A stretch of 64,000 nucleotides of DNA from Aquabacter cavernae (GCF_003993795.1 NZ_RWKV01000008.1:310001-374000); one strand, 5' to 3'. Counted from the first letter of the stretch, positions 27,982-39,944 are shown. The notes: generated by a model from the letters alone, not told the origin. A program made the numbers and translations.

Positions 27982-28713
27982 ATGGCCGATGTGACCCTTC
28001 CCGCCGCGTTCCTCGCGGGCCTTGCGAGCTTCCTGTCACCCTGCGTGCTGCCGCTGGTGCCGCCCTATCTGTGCTTCATCGGCGGAACCACGCTGGAGGA
28101 CCTCTCCAACGCCCGCCCGCTGGAGCGGGTGGCCGCGCGCACCTTCGCCGGGGCTCTGCTGTTCGTGGCGGGGTTCAGCGTGGTGTTCGTGGCGCTGGGC
28201 GCGGGGGCGTCGGCCATCGGCGAAGTGCTCAGGACGCATATGGAGGTCCTGTCCATGGTGGCGGGCATCGCCATCGTGGTCATGGGCCTCAACTTCCTCG
28301 GCGTGTTCCGCATCCATCTGCTCTCGCGCACCGCGCGCAAGGAAGTGGCTCCGCCCACGGGCATCTGGGGCGCCTTCGTCATGGGCCTCGCCTTCGCCTT
28401 CGGCTGGACGCCCTGCCTCGGGCCGGTGCTCGGCGCCATCCTGGCGGTGGCCGGTTCCTCCGCCACGGTGGAGAAGGGCGCGTTGCTGCTGGCGGTCTAT
28501 TCGGCCGGGCTCGGCGTGCCGTTCCTGCTGGCCGCGCTGGCGGTGCGCCCCTTCCTCAACGGCCTGCGCCATGCGCGGCGCTTCCTGCCGGTGATGGAGA
28601 AGGTGATGGGTGTGCTGCTGGTGCTCACCGGCATCGCCTTCATGTCGGGCTGGATCGCCGAGGCCTCCTATTGGCTGCTGGAGACCTTCCCGGCCCTCTC
28701 CACCATCGGCTGA
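27982..28713 (+). CDS. ccdA: cytochrome c biogenesis protein CcdA
   Basis: 243 residues, six transmembrane helices. It moves reducing equivalents from cytoplasmic thioredoxin to periplasmic thiol proteins for cytochrome c maturation. The two redox cysteines are present, Cys21 in SPCVLPL and Cys145 in TPCLGP. The ATG at 27982 begins immediately before the first helix. A TlpA-like thioredoxin elsewhere in the window (56.3 kb) would be a plausible client. Confidence 0.92.
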   Translation: MADVTLPAAFLAGLASFLSPCVLPLVPPYLCFIGGTTLEDLSNARPLERVAARTFAGALLFVAGFSVVFVALGAGASAIGEVLRTHMEVLSMVAGIAIVVMGLNFLGVFRIHLLSRTARKEVAPPTGIWGAFVMGLAFAFGWTPCLGPVLGAILAVAGSSATVEKGALLLAVYSAGLGVPFLLAALAVRPFLNGLRHARRFLPVMEKVMGVLLVLTGIAFMSGWIAEASYWLLETFPALSTIG

Positions 28714-28719
28714 GGCGCG

Positions 28720-29340
28720 TCAGGTCAGCGGCGTCGCCACGCCCGTCCGGAAGGCCGGGCGCTCGCTGATGCGGGCATACCAGGCGGCAAGGTGCGGCAG
28801 ATCGGGCCGTTCGATGGGCATGGCGAACCAGCCATAGGCGAAGCAGCCCAGCGGAATGTCGCCCATGCGGAAGCTGTCGCCGGACAAATAGGGCGCATGG
28901 GCGAGGGCGGCGTCCACCCGCTCCAGCAGGCCCGCGCATAGGGTGCGCCCGCGCTCCATGGCGGCGACGTCGCGGGTTTCGGGCGTCATGCGCACCTGAT
29001 TCCAGAACACGTCCCGGAACGGCGCGGCGAAGCTGGATGTGGTCCAGTCCATCCATTTGTCGCCCACGGCGCGCAGCGCGGGATCCTCGGCCCAGAGGCC
29101 GCCGGAACCGTAGCGGGCGGCGAGATAGCGCACGACCGCGTTGCTCTCCCAGAGCAATGTGTCGCCGTCTTCCAGCAGCGGCACCAGGCCATTGGGATTC
29201 TTGGTGCGGTAGGCGGGATCATTGACGATGCCGAACGCGCCGCCGGCATCGATCCGCTCATAGGCAAGGCCCAGTTCCTCAAGGGCCCACAGGACCTTCC
29301 TGACGTTGGACGAGTTTGCCCGGCCCCAAAGTTTCATCAT
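28720..29340 (-). CDS. glutathione S-transferase family protein
   Basis: 206 residues. The N-terminal thioredoxin-like domain begins MMKLWGRANSSNVRKVLWAL; the Ser-Asn-Ser region is the glutathione-activating site. The segment GLVPLLEDGDTLLWESNAVV holds the cis-proline and the glutathione-binding Glu-Ser pair. An all-helical C-terminal domain follows. Start at 29340 or the next codon 29337 cannot be separated. It converges on ccdA with 6 bases between stops. Electrophile specificity is unknown. Confidence 0.9.
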   Translation of the reverse strand: MMKLWGRANSSNVRKVLWALEELGLAYERIDAGGAFGIVNDPAYRTKNPNGLVPLLEDGDTLLWESNAVVRYLAARYGSGGLWAEDPALRAVGDKWMDWTTSSFAAPFRDVFWNQVRMTPETRDVAAMERGRTLCAGLLERVDAALAHAPYLSGDSFRMGDIPLGCFAYGWFAMPIERPDLPHLAAWYARISERPAFRTGVATPLT

Positions 29341-29368
29341 GGGATTTCCTCCATCACCTGCCGCAAAC

Positions 29369-29395
29369 AAAAAGGCCCGCGCCGGAGCGCGGGCC
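29369..29395 (-). terminator. rho-independent terminator of the liv operon
   Basis: Read on the minus strand, the 9-bp stem GGCCCGCGC/GCGCGGGCC has a 4-base loop and is followed by five T residues. It sits 22 bases after the stop of the substrate-binding protein gene. Confidence 0.85.
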
Positions 29396-29417
29396 TCGAA
29401 GCGAGTCTTCGTGGGAC

Positions 29418-30524
29418 TCACAGCTCGCTATAGCTGCCGTCCTTCCACGTATAGACCACGTAATCCTTCTTGGTGATGTCGCCCTTCTTGTCGAAGGAGA
29501 GCGGGCCAAGCACCGTCTGGAAGGTGGCGCCGGAATGCATGTAGTCCGCCAGCTTCTTGGGGTCCGTGGACTTGGTGGCCTCCATGGCCTGCTTCATCAC
29601 CTGCACGGCGGCGTAGGAATAGAGGACGTAGCCCTCCGGATCGATGCCCTTCGCCTTGAACTTCTCCACCACTTCCTTCGCGGCGGGGTTCTTGCGCGGA
29701 TCGGGGCCGAAGGTCATCAGCGTGCCCGCGGCGCCGGGACCGGCGATGGTCCAGAACTCCTTGTCGGTGATGCCGTCGCCGGAGAAGAGGACGGACTTGA
29801 GGCCCTGGTCGCGCATCTGGCGCACCAGCAGGCCCGCTTCAGGATGCAGGCCGCCGAAATAGACGAGATCGACGCCCGCCGCCTTCAGCTTGGAGACAAG
29901 GGCGGAATAGTCCTTCTCGCCGGGATTGATGCCCTCGTAGAGGACTTCCTTCACGCCGCCCTGGTTCATGGCCTTCTGGGTCTCGTCCGCAAGGCCCTTC
30001 CCGTAGGGGGTCTTGTCATGGACGATGGCGACCTTCTTGCCCTTGAAGTTCTTGGCGATGTACTCGCCCGCAACCGCGCCCTGCTGGTCGTCGCGTCCGC
30101 AGGTGCGGAAGGTGTTCCACAGCTTGCGCTCGGTATAGGTGGGGTTGGTGGAAGCCGGGCTGATCTGGAGGACGCCGGATTCCTCATAGTCGGTCGAGGT
30201 CGGGATGGAGACACCCGAGTTGAAGTGGCCGACCACGTACTTGACGCCGTCCGAGATGAACTTGTTGGCGGCCGCCTTGCCCTGCTCGGGCTTGGAGGCG
30301 TCGTCGCCCACCGACAGCTCGATCTTCTGGCCGTTGATGCCGCCCGCGGCATTGATATCCGCCACGGCCTGCTCGGTGCCGGTCTTGAGCTGGGCGCCGA
30401 AGGCGGCGTTCGGGCCGGTCATGGGGCCACCCACGCCCATCTTCAGCGGCGCCTGGGCATGGGCGCCGCTCGCCAGAGCGAGGCCGGCGCCGAGCGCGAG
30501 ACCCGCCAATAAGAGCTTCTTCAT
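29418..30524 (-). CDS. branched-chain amino-acid-type ABC substrate-binding protein
   Basis: 368 residues. A Sec signal peptide (cleavage after AHA, about residue 23) precedes a type I periplasmic binding fold that begins PLKMGVGGPMTGPNAAFGAQ. It matches the LivJ/LivK family, which captures leucine, isoleucine, valine or related compounds and delivers them to the membrane subunits encoded just upstream. The gap of about 110 bases before this gene could allow extra expression from its own promoter. Last gene of the liv unit. Confidence 0.92.
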   Translation of the reverse strand: MKKLLLAGLALGAGLALASGAHAQAPLKMGVGGPMTGPNAAFGAQLKTGTEQAVADINAAGGINGQKIELSVGDDASKPEQGKAAANKFISDGVKYVVGHFNSGVSIPTSTDYEESGVLQISPASTNPTYTERKLWNTFRTCGRDDQQGAVAGEYIAKNFKGKKVAIVHDKTPYGKGLADETQKAMNQGGVKEVLYEGINPGEKDYSALVSKLKAAGVDLVYFGGLHPEAGLLVRQMRDQGLKSVLFSGDGITDKEFWTIAGPGAAGTLMTFGPDPRKNPAAKEVVEKFKAKGIDPEGYVLYSYAAVQVMKQAMEATKSTDPKKLADYMHSGATFQTVLGPLSFDKKGDITKKDYVVYTWKDGSYSEL

Positions 30525-30635
30525 CAGGTTCTCCTCTGTCCTCCGCAGCTGCCGGTTCCTGCCGGTTTCGGCCGCGGTATTGGCTGTCCCAAGGTCATTC
30601 TGCCCGTTTTCCGGGTGGTGTCGATGCCCGTTGCC

Positions 30636-31100
30636 TCACGACTTCGCGTCATCCCCAGCCGGCGGCTTGACGCTCCAGGCGAGCGGGCCTGCGGGCGCGA
30701 AAAGCCAGTCATAGCGCTGCACCATCTGGGCCTTGCGCACCGAGCGGAAGCCGAGCGTGGCGATGGAGACGAGCAGCACCAGTTCCAGCAGATAATAATC
30801 GAGCGCGCGCAGCGTGCCGTTGAAGAGGGCGAAGTGGCAGAAGCGCACGGCGGCGGTGAGCAGGGCGCAATAGACCAGCACCTGCCAATAGGGGCTCCAT
30901 CCCTTCGCCACAGCTCGCCCGGTGAGCCAGGCGGCGCCGCCGCCCAGGAAGAGGGTCACCAGCATGAAATCGCCGATGGACACCTCCACCACGGCGCCGG
31001 GACGGACGACGAAGAGGACCAGGATGGCCACCAAGGCCAAGGCTGGCACCACCACCATGGGGGATGTTGGGCGGCCGGGTTCGAAAGCGGTCATGCTCAC
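30636..31100 (-). CDS. small membrane protein of the liv cluster (DUF6867-like)
   Basis: 154 residues with four hydrophobic helices (MVVVPALALVAILVLFVV, then IGDFMLVTLFLGGGAAWL, then two more) and a cytoplasmic tail KPPAGDDAKS. Proteins of this type sit after livF in many alphaproteobacterial liv operons. The GTG at 31100 overlaps the LivF stop as GTGA; an ATG at 31094 is the alternative start. A role as an accessory subunit is inferred only from context. Confidence 0.7.
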   Translation of the reverse strand: MSMTAFEPGRPTSPMVVVPALALVAILVLFVVRPGAVVEVSIGDFMLVTLFLGGGAAWLTGRAVAKGWSPYWQVLVYCALLTAAVRFCHFALFNGTLRALDYYLLELVLLVSIATLGFRSVRKAQMVQRYDWLFAPAGPLAWSVKPPAGDDAKS

Positions 31101-31819
31101 GCGCCTCCTTCCAGATAGGCGGCCTTCACGTCCGGATTCTCCAGCAGCGCGCGGCCGGTGCCCGAAAGCGTGATGGCGCCGTTCACCAGCACATAACCGC
31201 GATGGGCGAGCTTCAGCGCGTGATAGGCGTTCTGCTCCACGAGGAAGACGGTGAGCCCCTCGGTGGCGTTGAGGTCGCGGATCACGTCGAAGATCTGCCG
31301 CACCACCAGCGGCGCGAGGCCGAGGGAGGGCTCGTCCAGCAGCAGCAGGCGCGGGCGGCTCATAAGGGCGCGGGCGATGGCCAGCATCTGCTGCTCGCCG
31401 CCGGAGAGCGTGCCGCCGCGCTGGTGCAGGCGCTCCTTCAGGCGCGGGAACAGGTCGAACATGCGTTCGAGGTCGTCGTTGAAATGGGCGTAATTATCCA
31501 GCGCCGCGCCCATCTGGAGATTTTCGAACACGCTCATGCGCGGGAAGATGCGGCGGCCTTCCGGCGACTGGGCGATCTTCAGGCGCATGATCTCGTGGGT
31601 GGGCATGCGGGTGATGTCCTGCCCCTCGAACAGGATGCGCCCTTCGCTGGCGCGCGGGGCGCCGCAAATGGTCATCATGAGGGTGGACTTGCCCGCGCCG
31701 TTGGCGCCGATGATGGTGACGATCTCACCCTCGTTCACGTCGAGGTCCACGCCCCTCAGCGCGATGATCTTGCCATATTGGGTCTTCACGCCCTCGGCGC
31801 GCAGCATGGGGGCACTCAT
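31097..31819 (-). CDS. livF: ABC transporter ATP-binding protein LivF
   Basis: 240 residues. Walker A GANGAGKST, signature LSGGEQQMLAIARAL, Walker B LLLLDEPSLGL and the switch histidine-loop region VFLVEQN are intact. It is one of two ATPases that power branched-chain amino-acid uptake. The start overlaps the livG stop by 4 bases (ATGA), and the downstream small membrane protein overlaps its own stop. Confidence 0.95.
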   Translation of the reverse strand: MSAPMLRAEGVKTQYGKIIALRGVDLDVNEGEIVTIIGANGAGKSTLMMTICGAPRASEGRILFEGQDITRMPTHEIMRLKIAQSPEGRRIFPRMSVFENLQMGAALDNYAHFNDDLERMFDLFPRLKERLHQRGGTLSGGEQQMLAIARALMSRPRLLLLDEPSLGLAPLVVRQIFDVIRDLNATEGLTVFLVEQNAYHALKLAHRGYVLVNGAITLSGTGRALLENPDVKAAYLEGGA

Positions 31820-32727
31820 ACGCCCACCTCCGCTTCGACGGCTTCCACCGCGTCCTCGTCCACGCCCAGATAGGCGGCGATGACGCGCGGATCGGTGCGC
31901 ACCTCCGCGGGCGTCCCGTCCGCGATCTTCCGGCCATATTCCAGCACCACCACATGGTCGGAAATGCCCATGACCACGGACATGTCGTGCTCGATGAGCA
32001 GGACCGAGGTGGCGAAATCCCGCCGGATGGAGAGCAGAAGCTCGTTGAGCGCCAGGGATTCGCGCGGGTTCAGCCCGGCGGCGGGCTCGTCCAGGCACAG
32101 CAGGACCGGCTGGGCGCACATGGCCCGCGCGATCTCCAGGCGTCGCTGGTCGCCATAGGGCAGTTCGCCCGCCGGGTCGTCGGCACGGTCCATGAGATGG
32201 ATGCGCTCCAGCCATTCCACCGCGCGCGCCACGGCGGCCTTCTCCCGCCGCTGCCAGCCCGGCAGGTTCAGCAGGGCGGAAGGAGAGAGCAGGCCGGTTT
32301 CGGTGAGGCCCATATGCTGGGCCACCAGGAGATTTTCCAGCACCGTCATGCCGGAGAAAAGGCGGATGTTCTGGAAGGTGCGGGCCACCTTCGCGCAGGA
32401 GGCCACCTTGTGGTCCGCCAGGCGCTCCAGCAGATGGAGGCTGCCGGTTGCGGTGCGCATGGAGGCCTGCCCCAGGCGGGTCAGGTCATGCAGCTCCTTG
32501 GGCAGAGGCGGGCCGCCCTGGGCGAGGGCGAGGCGCCCCGCGCTCGGCTTGTAGAAGCCGGTGATGCAGTTGAAGACCGTGGTCTTCCCGGCGCCATTGG
32601 GGCCGATGACGGCGGTGACTTCGCCGCGCCCCACCTTGAAAGACACATCGCCCACCGCCAGAAGCCCGCCGAAACGCATGCTCAGATGGTCGATGGTGAG
32701 AATCGGATCCAGCTCCCAGGACCTCAT
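31816..32727 (-). CDS. livG: ABC transporter ATP-binding protein LivG
   Basis: 303 residues, longer than E. coli LivG (~255) because of an insert of about 40 residues after the Walker A region (LARGE around residues 70-110), a form common in alphaproteobacteria. Walker [25 protein letters not shown] as the signature loop and Walker [12 protein letters not shown] are present. It pairs with LivF. It starts 4 bases inside the end of livM and overlaps livF. Confidence 0.94.
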   Translation of the reverse strand: MRSWELDPILTIDHLSMRFGGLLAVGDVSFKVGRGEVTAVIGPNGAGKTTVFNCITGFYKPSAGRLALAQGGPPLPKELHDLTRLGQASMRTATGSLHLLERLADHKVASCAKVARTFQNIRLFSGMTVLENLLVAQHMGLTETGLLSPSALLNLPGWQRREKAAVARAVEWLERIHLMDRADDPAGELPYGDQRRLEIARAMCAQPVLLCLDEPAAGLNPRESLALNELLLSIRRDFATSVLLIEHDMSVVMGISDHVVVLEYGRKIADGTPAEVRTDPRVIAAYLGVDEDAVEAVEAEVGV

Positions 32728-34153
32728 CCGTGGCCCTCCGCCACGAGGTCGCCGGACACCTTCTTGCGATGCTTGAGGAAGATGGTGGCGAGGCGCCCGG
32801 AGACGAGGCCGCGCGGACGCCAGGCCATCACCGCCACCATGGCGAAGCCGAAGATCAGCATGCGGTAGAGGCTCGGGTCGAAATCCGGGCCCAGCAGCCA
32901 GGGGGATTTCAGGAAGGTGAGGTTGCGCAGCATCTCCATGCCGCCGATCAGCAGGATGGCGGACATGGCGACGCCCATCTGAGAGCCCATGCCGCCCAGC
33001 ACCACGATGGCCAGGATGACGGCCGATTCCATGAAGGTGAAGGATTCGGGCGAGACGAACCGGATGCGCACCGCGAAGAACGCCCCCGCGAACCCGCCGA
33101 ACATGGCGCCGATGGAGAAGGCGGTGAGCTTGGTGAGGGTGGTGTTGATGCCCAGAGACCGGCAGGCGATCTCGTCCTCGCGCAGCGCTTCCCACGCGCG
33201 GCCCACGGGCATACGGCGCAGGCGCACCGTGGCGAGCGCCGTGAGGGCGGCCAGCGCCAGGATCACGAAATAGAGGAAGATGTTTCGGTGCATGGGATCG
33301 AAAGTGAGCCCGAACAGGCTCGCGAAGCCGCCGTCGCTATTGGTGAAGGGAATGCCGAAGAAGGTGATGGGCGGAATGGAGGAGATGCCCGCCCCGCCAT
33401 TGGTGAGATCCACCCAATTGATGAGCACGAGGCGGATGATCTCGCCGAAGGCCAGCGTCACGATGGCCAGATAGTCGCCCCGCAGCCGCAACACGGGGAA
33501 GCCGAGGATGACGCCCCAGAGAGCCGCGAGAATGCCCGAAATGGGCAGGCAGACCCAGAAGCTCCAGGCTTTCCAGAAATCCGCGCCCAGCGCGCCGGCG
33601 AAGAAATCCGACACGGGGATAGAGGTGGAGAGGAGCGCGAACGTATAGGCGCCCACCGCATAGAAGGCGACGTAGCCGAGGTCCAGGAGGCCGGCGAGCC
33701 CCACCACGATGTTGAGGCCCCAGCCCAGCATCACATAGGTGAGGATATAGATGCCGAGATCCACCCAATAGCGGCTCGGCCCGAGCCCGCCGGAGCCGAG
33801 CACGGCCAGGAGCGGATAGACCAGCAGGATGCCGAAGAAGGCCGGCTTGAGCACCGGCGCCAGCCGGTCGCCGAGCCCGTTGAACAGGGCCGGGCCGGTG
33901 CGGCCCGGCTTCGCGCGGGCGGGGTGCCAGATGGTGAGCAGCAGGACGAAGCGCAGCACGCCCACGATGAGCCCGAAGATGGCCACCAGCCCGAAGCGGG
34001 TGGTAAGGATCAGCGGGCCGCCGCCTTGCTCGGTCGCCCGCAGGCCGACCAGCGGGACGAGGAGCAGGGCAGTGAGCGCGGCGCTGATCACCGCGTCCTT
34101 CAGGGCCGCGGCGACAGGACCGGGCGCGGAGGCCGACACAGGGCCGACCGCCA

Positions 34154-34157
<4 letters not shown>
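32724..34157 (-). CDS. livM: ABC transporter permease LivM
   Basis: 477 residues, longer than E. coli LivM (~425) owing to an N-terminal extension with extra hydrophobic segments before the core begins at about residue 130. The core segments [16 protein letters not shown] and VIVGLAGLL-type region are typical; the EAA-like loop [20 protein letters not shown] is present. It forms the channel with LivH. The start is GTG at 34157 or the ATG at 34154; both overlap the livH stop. Confidence 0.93.
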
Positions 34158-35071
<914 letters not shown>

Positions 35072-35263
35072 GCCGCCTGAAACCCCTCTGTCTGGTGGGC
35101 GCTGATTGCTTGATCGTGCCTCATGAATGGGCGCGCCTCATATCAAGTCATAGCGCGGGTGGTTGCGGGTGACAAATGCCTGTCGCGACCAGTTTTGCAG
35201 CTTTCCCTTGTCCCGCCGCCGTGGCCTGCGCCAGCATGGCCATTCCCGAGGGAGGACGACGCC

Positions 35264-35728
35264 ATGGCTCTGGAAATGACCGGCTCCTACGACATCCCGG
35301 TACCACGGGAGAAAGTGTGGGAAGCCCTGAACGACCCGGCGATTCTCAAACGCTGCATTCCCGGCTGCGAGGAATTGGAGCGGACGGGCGAGACTGAATT
35401 GCGGGCCTTGGTGGTCGCGAAGGTCGGGCCCGTGAAGGCGAAGTTCAAGGGCAAGGTGTTCCTGTCCGAGCTCGACCCGCCGTCAGGCTATCGGATTTCC
35501 GGCGAGGGAGACGGAGGCATCGCCGGCTTCGCCAAAGGCGGTGCAAAGGTGGAACTCAGCGAGACACAAGCCGGAACAACTCTGGTATACACCGCTGAAG
35601 CGCAGATCGGAGGCAAGCTCGCCCAGCTTGGGCAGCGGCTCGTCGCCGGAACGGCCAAGAAGACCGCCGACGAGTTCTTCAAGAATTTCGCCGAAGCGGT
35701 GACAGGGGAAACGCACGAAGGGGTATAG
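35264..35728 (+). CDS. CoxG-like SRPBCC-fold protein
   Basis: 154 residues. The N-terminus MTGSYDIPVPREKVWEALND is the CoxG signature. CoxG proteins have the START/SRPBCC lipid-pocket fold and are linked to CO dehydrogenase-type molybdenum hydroxylases, where some are thought to aid membrane recruitment or quinone transfer. The ATG at 35264 is preceded by GGAGGACGACGCC. A membrane transporter gene separates it from the coxSLM-like genes, an uncommon position. Confidence 0.88.
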   Translation: MALEMTGSYDIPVPREKVWEALNDPAILKRCIPGCEELERTGETELRALVVAKVGPVKAKFKGKVFLSELDPPSGYRISGEGDGGIAGFAKGGAKVELSETQAGTTLVYTAEAQIGGKLAQLGQRLVAGTAKKTADEFFKNFAEAVTGETHEGV

Positions 35729-35750
35729 TTCCTAAGACCCCGAAATTGCG

Positions 35751-36776
35751 ATGTTGGCTCGACTTAAGGTTGATCCGTTCGTTCTTGCACTGTTGGTTGT
35801 CGTTGCCGCCGCGGTGGCGTGGCCCACGCCCGGAGAGACCGGCGGGCCGCTGCATGCCGAGAAGGTGGCCAGCTACGGCATCGGCCTGATCTTCCTGCTT
35901 TACGGCATCTCGCTGTCGCCGGAGCAGATGTGGCGCAGCATGGGCAAATGGCGCGAGCACCTTCTGGTGCAGGCCGCCACCTTCCTGCTGTTCCCGGCCA
36001 TCGTGTTTGCCGTGCAGCCGCTGACGGGCCACGTCTTCCAGCAGGACGTTCTCACCGGCCTGTTCTTCCTGGCGGCGCTCCCCTCCACGGTGTCGTCCTC
36101 CGTGGCCATGACGTCCCTGGCGCGGGGGAATGTGCCGCTCGCCATCTTCAATGCCAGCATTTCCAGCTTCATCGGCGTGTTCGCCACGCCCGTCCTGCTG
36201 GCCTGGTATCTCCACGCCACCGGCGCCAGCCTGCCGCTGAGCACGGTGATTCTGAAGCTTGTGCTGCTGGTTCTCCTGCCCATCGCTGTCGGCCAGTTTC
36301 TGCGTCCCCTGGCAGGGCCCTGGGTGGCGCGCCACAAGGTGGTGGTGCGGGTGGCGGACCGGGCGGTGATCCTGGCCATCGTCTACAATTCCTTCTGTGA
36401 TTCCGTCGCGGGCGGTGTCTGGAGTTCGCAGGACATCTGGACCCTGCCCATCCTGGCAGGTGCGGTCATCGGGCTGTTCCTCTGCGTCTACGGCATCCTC
36501 GACGGCATCTGCCGCCTGGTCGGCCTGAAGGTGGAGGACCGGATCGCGGTGCTGTTCTGCGGCTCGAAGAAGTCGCTGGCGACGGGCCTTCCCATGGCCG
36601 GCATCATCTTCGGCACGGGACCGGCGACAGCCCTCATCATCGCACCCGTGATGATGTTCCACTTCTTCCAGCTTCTGATCGTGAGCTTCATCGCCGCCTC
36701 CTATGCCCGCAGGCCGGAGGAGGGCATCCCCGCTCCGCAGGAAGCCCTGCCGGAGCGCAAGGAAGCGGCCGAATAG
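35751..36776 (+). CDS. SBF-like bile-acid:sodium symporter family transporter
   Basis: 341 residues with nine or ten hydrophobic helices, starting [16 protein letters not shown]. The segment [17 protein letters not shown] matches the conserved crossover region of this family (YfeH/P7 type). It probably moves an organic anion with sodium or protons. It lies between coxG and coxS, which may indicate that the transported anion feeds the molybdenum hydroxylase. A strong terminator follows at once. Confidence 0.8.
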   Translation: MLARLKVDPFVLALLVVVAAAVAWPTPGETGGPLHAEKVASYGIGLIFLLYGISLSPEQMWRSMGKWREHLLVQAATFLLFPAIVFAVQPLTGHVFQQDVLTGLFFLAALPSTVSSSVAMTSLARGNVPLAIFNASISSFIGVFATPVLLAWYLHATGASLPLSTVILKLVLLVLLPIAVGQFLRPLAGPWVARHKVVVRVADRAVILAIVYNSFCDSVAGGVWSSQDIWTLPILAGAVIGLFLCVYGILDGICRLVGLKVEDRIAVLFCGSKKSLATGLPMAGIIFGTGPATALIIAPVMMFHFFQLLIVSFIAASYARRPEEGIPAPQEALPERKEAAE

Positions 36777-36783
36777 GATCAAA

Positions 36784-36814
36784 GGCCCGTGAGCATTTCT
36801 CGCGGGCCTTTTTT
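36784..36814 (+). terminator. rho-independent terminator
   Basis: A 10-bp stem GGCCCGTGAG/CTCGCGGGCC with one G-T pair and a 5-base loop, followed by six T residues. It ends the CoxG/transporter unit and separates it from coxS. Confidence 0.9.
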
Positions 36815-36958
36815 GTACGGTCTGCGCGGCGCGCAGGTGCGGGGCGGGCCCGTTTCGCATCTTGACCGGCCGTTCGCGACGGCGCCACACTGGAACCAAT
36901 AAAATGAAAAACCGGGGGGAGATCCCCACTGGTTCCGGGCGCCCGAGGGAGGCCGCTT

Positions 36959-37453
36959 ATGACGAAGATTTCCCTGACCGTGAACGGCAAGTCCGTTTCA
37001 GCCGAGGTCGAGCCGCGCACATTGCTGGTCCAGTTCCTGCGGGAGAAACTCCTGCTCACAGGCACCCATGTGGGATGCGACACCAGCCAGTGCGGCGCCT
37101 GCGTGGTGCATGTGGACGGTTCGGCCGTGAAGTCCTGCACCATGCTGGCCGTGCAGGCGGACGGTGCGCGCGTCACCACCATCGAGGGTATCGCCCAGGG
37201 TGGTGTGCTCCATCCCATGCAGGAGGCGTTCCGCGAGCATCACGGCCTGCAATGCGGCTTCTGCACGCCGGGCATGATCATGTCGGCGCTGGACATGGTG
37301 AACCGCCTCGGCCCGATCCTGGATGAGAGCGCCATCCGCGAAAACCTGGACGGCAATCTCTGCCGGTGTACGGGCTACCACAACATCGTGAAGGCCATCG
37401 CCGCGGGCGCGGCGGCCATGGGCGCGAATCCCACCCGGGCGGCAGCGGAATAA
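36959..37453 (+). CDS. form II CO dehydrogenase-like small [2Fe-2S] subunit
   Basis: 164 residues. A plant-type cluster is bound by Cys40, Cys45, Cys48 and Cys60 ([16 protein letters not shown]...C) and a second by the C-terminal pairs CGFCTPGM and CRCTG. It passes electrons from the molybdenum subunit to FAD. It is first in an S-L-M order, the order of form II enzymes. The start at 36959 is the ATG of [10 protein letters not shown]. Confidence 0.92.
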   Translation: MTKISLTVNGKSVSAEVEPRTLLVQFLREKLLLTGTHVGCDTSQCGACVVHVDGSAVKSCTMLAVQADGARVTTIEGIAQGGVLHPMQEAFREHHGLQCGFCTPGMIMSALDMVNRLGPILDESAIRENLDGNLCRCTGYHNIVKAIAAGAAAMGANPTRAAAE

Positions 37454-37556
37454 CAAGCGCGCCGTCTTTTGATGCTCTGACGCGCTTCCGTTCAGCGAAC
37501 CGCTTCACACCTCGCTCGGAAACGCTCTGGAAGACACGTCCTTGAGGGAGGACACC

Positions 37557-39932
37557 ATGAACGCCAGCGTCGTGACCCCTATCGGCGCCCCCGTGCGGCG
37601 CAAGGAAGACCATCGTTTCATCACCGGCAAAGGGCGCTATACGGACGACCTGTCGCGTCCCGGTCAGGCGCACGCTTATTTCCTGCGCTCGCCTTATGCC
37701 CATGCCCGCATCCGGGCCATCGACACGTCTGCGGCGATTGATATGCCCGGCGTCGTCGCCGTCCTCACCGGCAAGGATCTGGCGCAGGACGGCCTCGGCG
37801 GTCTCATCTGCGGCTGGATGATCCACTCCAAGGACGGCTCGCCCATGAATGCGGGCGCCCACCCCGCTCTGGCGCTCGATACGGTGCGCTATGTGGGCGA
37901 CCATGTGGCGGTCATCATCGCCGAGACCCTGAATGCCGCGAAGGATGCGGCTGCAGCGGTTGTGGTGGATTACGAGATTCTGCCCGCCGTGGCGGACCTC
38001 GCGCAGGCGCAGGCGGAGGGTGGCCCCGTCATCCACGATGTGGCGCCGCGTAACACCGTGTTCGAGTGGGAGTTGGGCGACAAGGCGGGGACTGAAGCCG
38101 CCTTCGCCCGTGCCGCCCATGTCACCGCCATCGACATCGTCAACAACCGCCTCGCGCCCAATCCCATGGAGCCGCGCGCGGCCATCGGGGACTATGATGC
38201 GGGCGACGATGCCTTCACGCTCTGGACCACCAGCCAGAACCCCCATGTGGCCCGTCTTGTCCTGTCCGCCTTCGTAGGCCTCGCCCCCGAGAACAAACTG
38301 CGCGTGATCGCGCCGGATGTGGGCGGCGGTTTCGGCTCCAAGATCTTCATCTATGCAGAGGAGACGGTCTGCGCCTGGGCCTCCAAGCGGGTGGGGCGCC
38401 CGGTGAAATGGACCTGCGAGCGGGGCGAAGCCTTCCTGTGCGACGCCCATGGCCGCGACCACATCACCCGTGGGGAACTGGCGCTGGACGGGGAGGGGCG
38501 CATTCTCGGCTTCCGGGTGAAAACCACAGCCAATATGGGCGCCTATCTCTCCACCTTCTCGTCCTGCGTGCCCACCTATCTCTACGCGACGCTGCTCTCG
38601 GGCCAGTACGCCATTCCCGCCATCTATTGCGAGGTGGACGCGGTCTATACCAACACCGCCCCGGTGGATGCCTATCGCGGCGCCGGGCGGCCGGAGGCCA
38701 CGTTCCTCGTGGAGCGCATCATCGACAAGGCGGCGCGCGAACTGGGCATGGATCCCGCGGAGATGCGGCGGCGCAACTTCGTCACCGCCTTCCCGCATCA
38801 GACGCCGGTCATCATGTGCTACGACGCGGGCGATTATGGTGCCTCGCTGGACAAGGCCCTGGCGCTTGCGGACTACACGGGCTTCCCCGCCCGCAAGGCG
38901 GAGGCCGAACGGCGGGGGCGCCTGCGGGGCATCGGCCTCTCCGCCTATATCGAGGCATGCGGCATCGCGCCGTCCGCGGCCGTGGGTTCGCTGGGGGCGG
39001 GCGTCGGCCTGTGGGAAAGCGCCGAGGTGCGGGTCAATCCCACCGGCAATGTGGAGGTGCTCACCGGCTCCCACAGCCATGGCCAGGGCCATGAGACAAC
39101 CTTCGCACAACTGGTTTCCGCCCGCCTCGGCATCCCCATCGATCAGGTGAGCGTGGTGCATGGCGACACGGACAAGGTGCAGTTCGGCATGGGCACTTAC
39201 GGGTCCCGTTCGGGCGCGGTGGGCATGTCCGCCATCGTCAAGGCGCTGGACAAGGTGGAGGCCAAGGCGAAGAAGATCGCCGCCCATGTGCTGGAGGCCA
39301 GCGAGGGCGACATCGAGTTCAAGGACGGCCGCTTCACCGTGGCCGGAACCGACCGGGGCCTCGCCTTCGCGGAAGTGGCGCTGAACGCCTATGTGGCCCA
39401 CAAATTTCCCACCTCGGAGATCGAGCCGGGGCTGAAGGAGGGCGCCTTCTACGACCCCTCCAACTTCACCTTTCCGGCCGGCTGCCATGTGTGCGAGCTG
39501 GAGGTGGATCCGGAGACCGGGGTGACTCAGATCGTCAACTGGGTGGCGGTGGACGATTTCGGCACCGTCATCAATCCCATGATCGTGGAAGGGCAGGTGC
39601 ATGGCGGCATCGCCCAGGGCGTGGGGCAGGCGCTCATGGAGCGGGTGGCCTATGACAATGACGGCCAGCTCGTGACCGGCTCCTATATGGACTACCAGAT
39701 GCCGCGTGCGGAGGACCTGCCGTCCTTCACCCTCGGCCTCACCGAGACGCGCTGCCCCTCAAACCCGCTGGGCATGAAGGGCTGCGGAGAGGCGGGGGCC
39801 ATCGCCGCCCCGCCCGCCGTCATCAATGCGTTGACCGACGCGCTCGGAACCCAGGACATCTCCATGCCCGCGACGCCCGCGAAGCTTTGGGCCGTCGCCC
39901 AGGCGCGCGTGACACGCCGCGCGGCGGAATGA
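37557..39932 (+). CDS. form II CO dehydrogenase-like molybdenum-binding large subunit
   Basis: 791 residues from the ATG at 37557, which follows GGGAGGACACC; an in-frame TTG fifteen bases upstream is less likely. It is a xanthine-dehydrogenase-family molybdenum cytosine-dinucleotide subunit. The active-site loop reads AYRGAGR (residues 372-378) instead of the AYxCSFR loop of genuine form I CO dehydrogenase, so the Cu-binding cysteine is absent. The true substrate is therefore unlikely to be CO with confidence; form II enzymes have diverse or unknown substrates. Glutamate in [15 protein letters not shown] corresponds to the catalytic base of the family. Confidence 0.92.
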   Translation: MNASVVTPIGAPVRRKEDHRFITGKGRYTDDLSRPGQAHAYFLRSPYAHARIRAIDTSAAIDMPGVVAVLTGKDLAQDGLGGLICGWMIHSKDGSPMNAGAHPALALDTVRYVGDHVAVIIAETLNAAKDAAAAVVVDYEILPAVADLAQAQAEGGPVIHDVAPRNTVFEWELGDKAGTEAAFARAAHVTAIDIVNNRLAPNPMEPRAAIGDYDAGDDAFTLWTTSQNPHVARLVLSAFVGLAPENKLRVIAPDVGGGFGSKIFIYAEETVCAWASKRVGRPVKWTCERGEAFLCDAHGRDHITRGELALDGEGRILGFRVKTTANMGAYLSTFSSCVPTYLYATLLSGQYAIPAIYCEVDAVYTNTAPVDAYRGAGRPEATFLVERIIDKAARELGMDPAEMRRRNFVTAFPHQTPVIMCYDAGDYGASLDKALALADYTGFPARKAEAERRGRLRGIGLSAYIEACGIAPSAAVGSLGAGVGLWESAEVRVNPTGNVEVLTGSHSHGQGHETTFAQLVSARLGIPIDQVSVVHGDTDKVQFGMGTYGSRSGAVGMSAIVKALDKVEAKAKKIAAHVLEASEGDIEFKDGRFTVAGTDRGLAFAEVALNAYVAHKFPTSEIEPGLKEGAFYDPSNFTFPAGCHVCELEVDPETGVTQIVNWVAVDDFGTVINPMIVEGQVHGGIAQGVGQALMERVAYDNDGQLVTGSYMDYQMPRAEDLPSFTLGLTETRCPSNPLGMKGCGEAGAIAAPPAVINALTDALGTQDISMPATPAKLWAVAQARVTRRAAE

Positions 39933-39944
39933 CGGAGGACAGCC

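Noticed and set aside
37278-39602. A 774-codon minus-strand frame opposite the molybdenum hydroxylase large subunit
   Set aside because: Shadow of the real plus-strand gene; the sequence is His/Arg/Gly-rich and has no recognisable domain.
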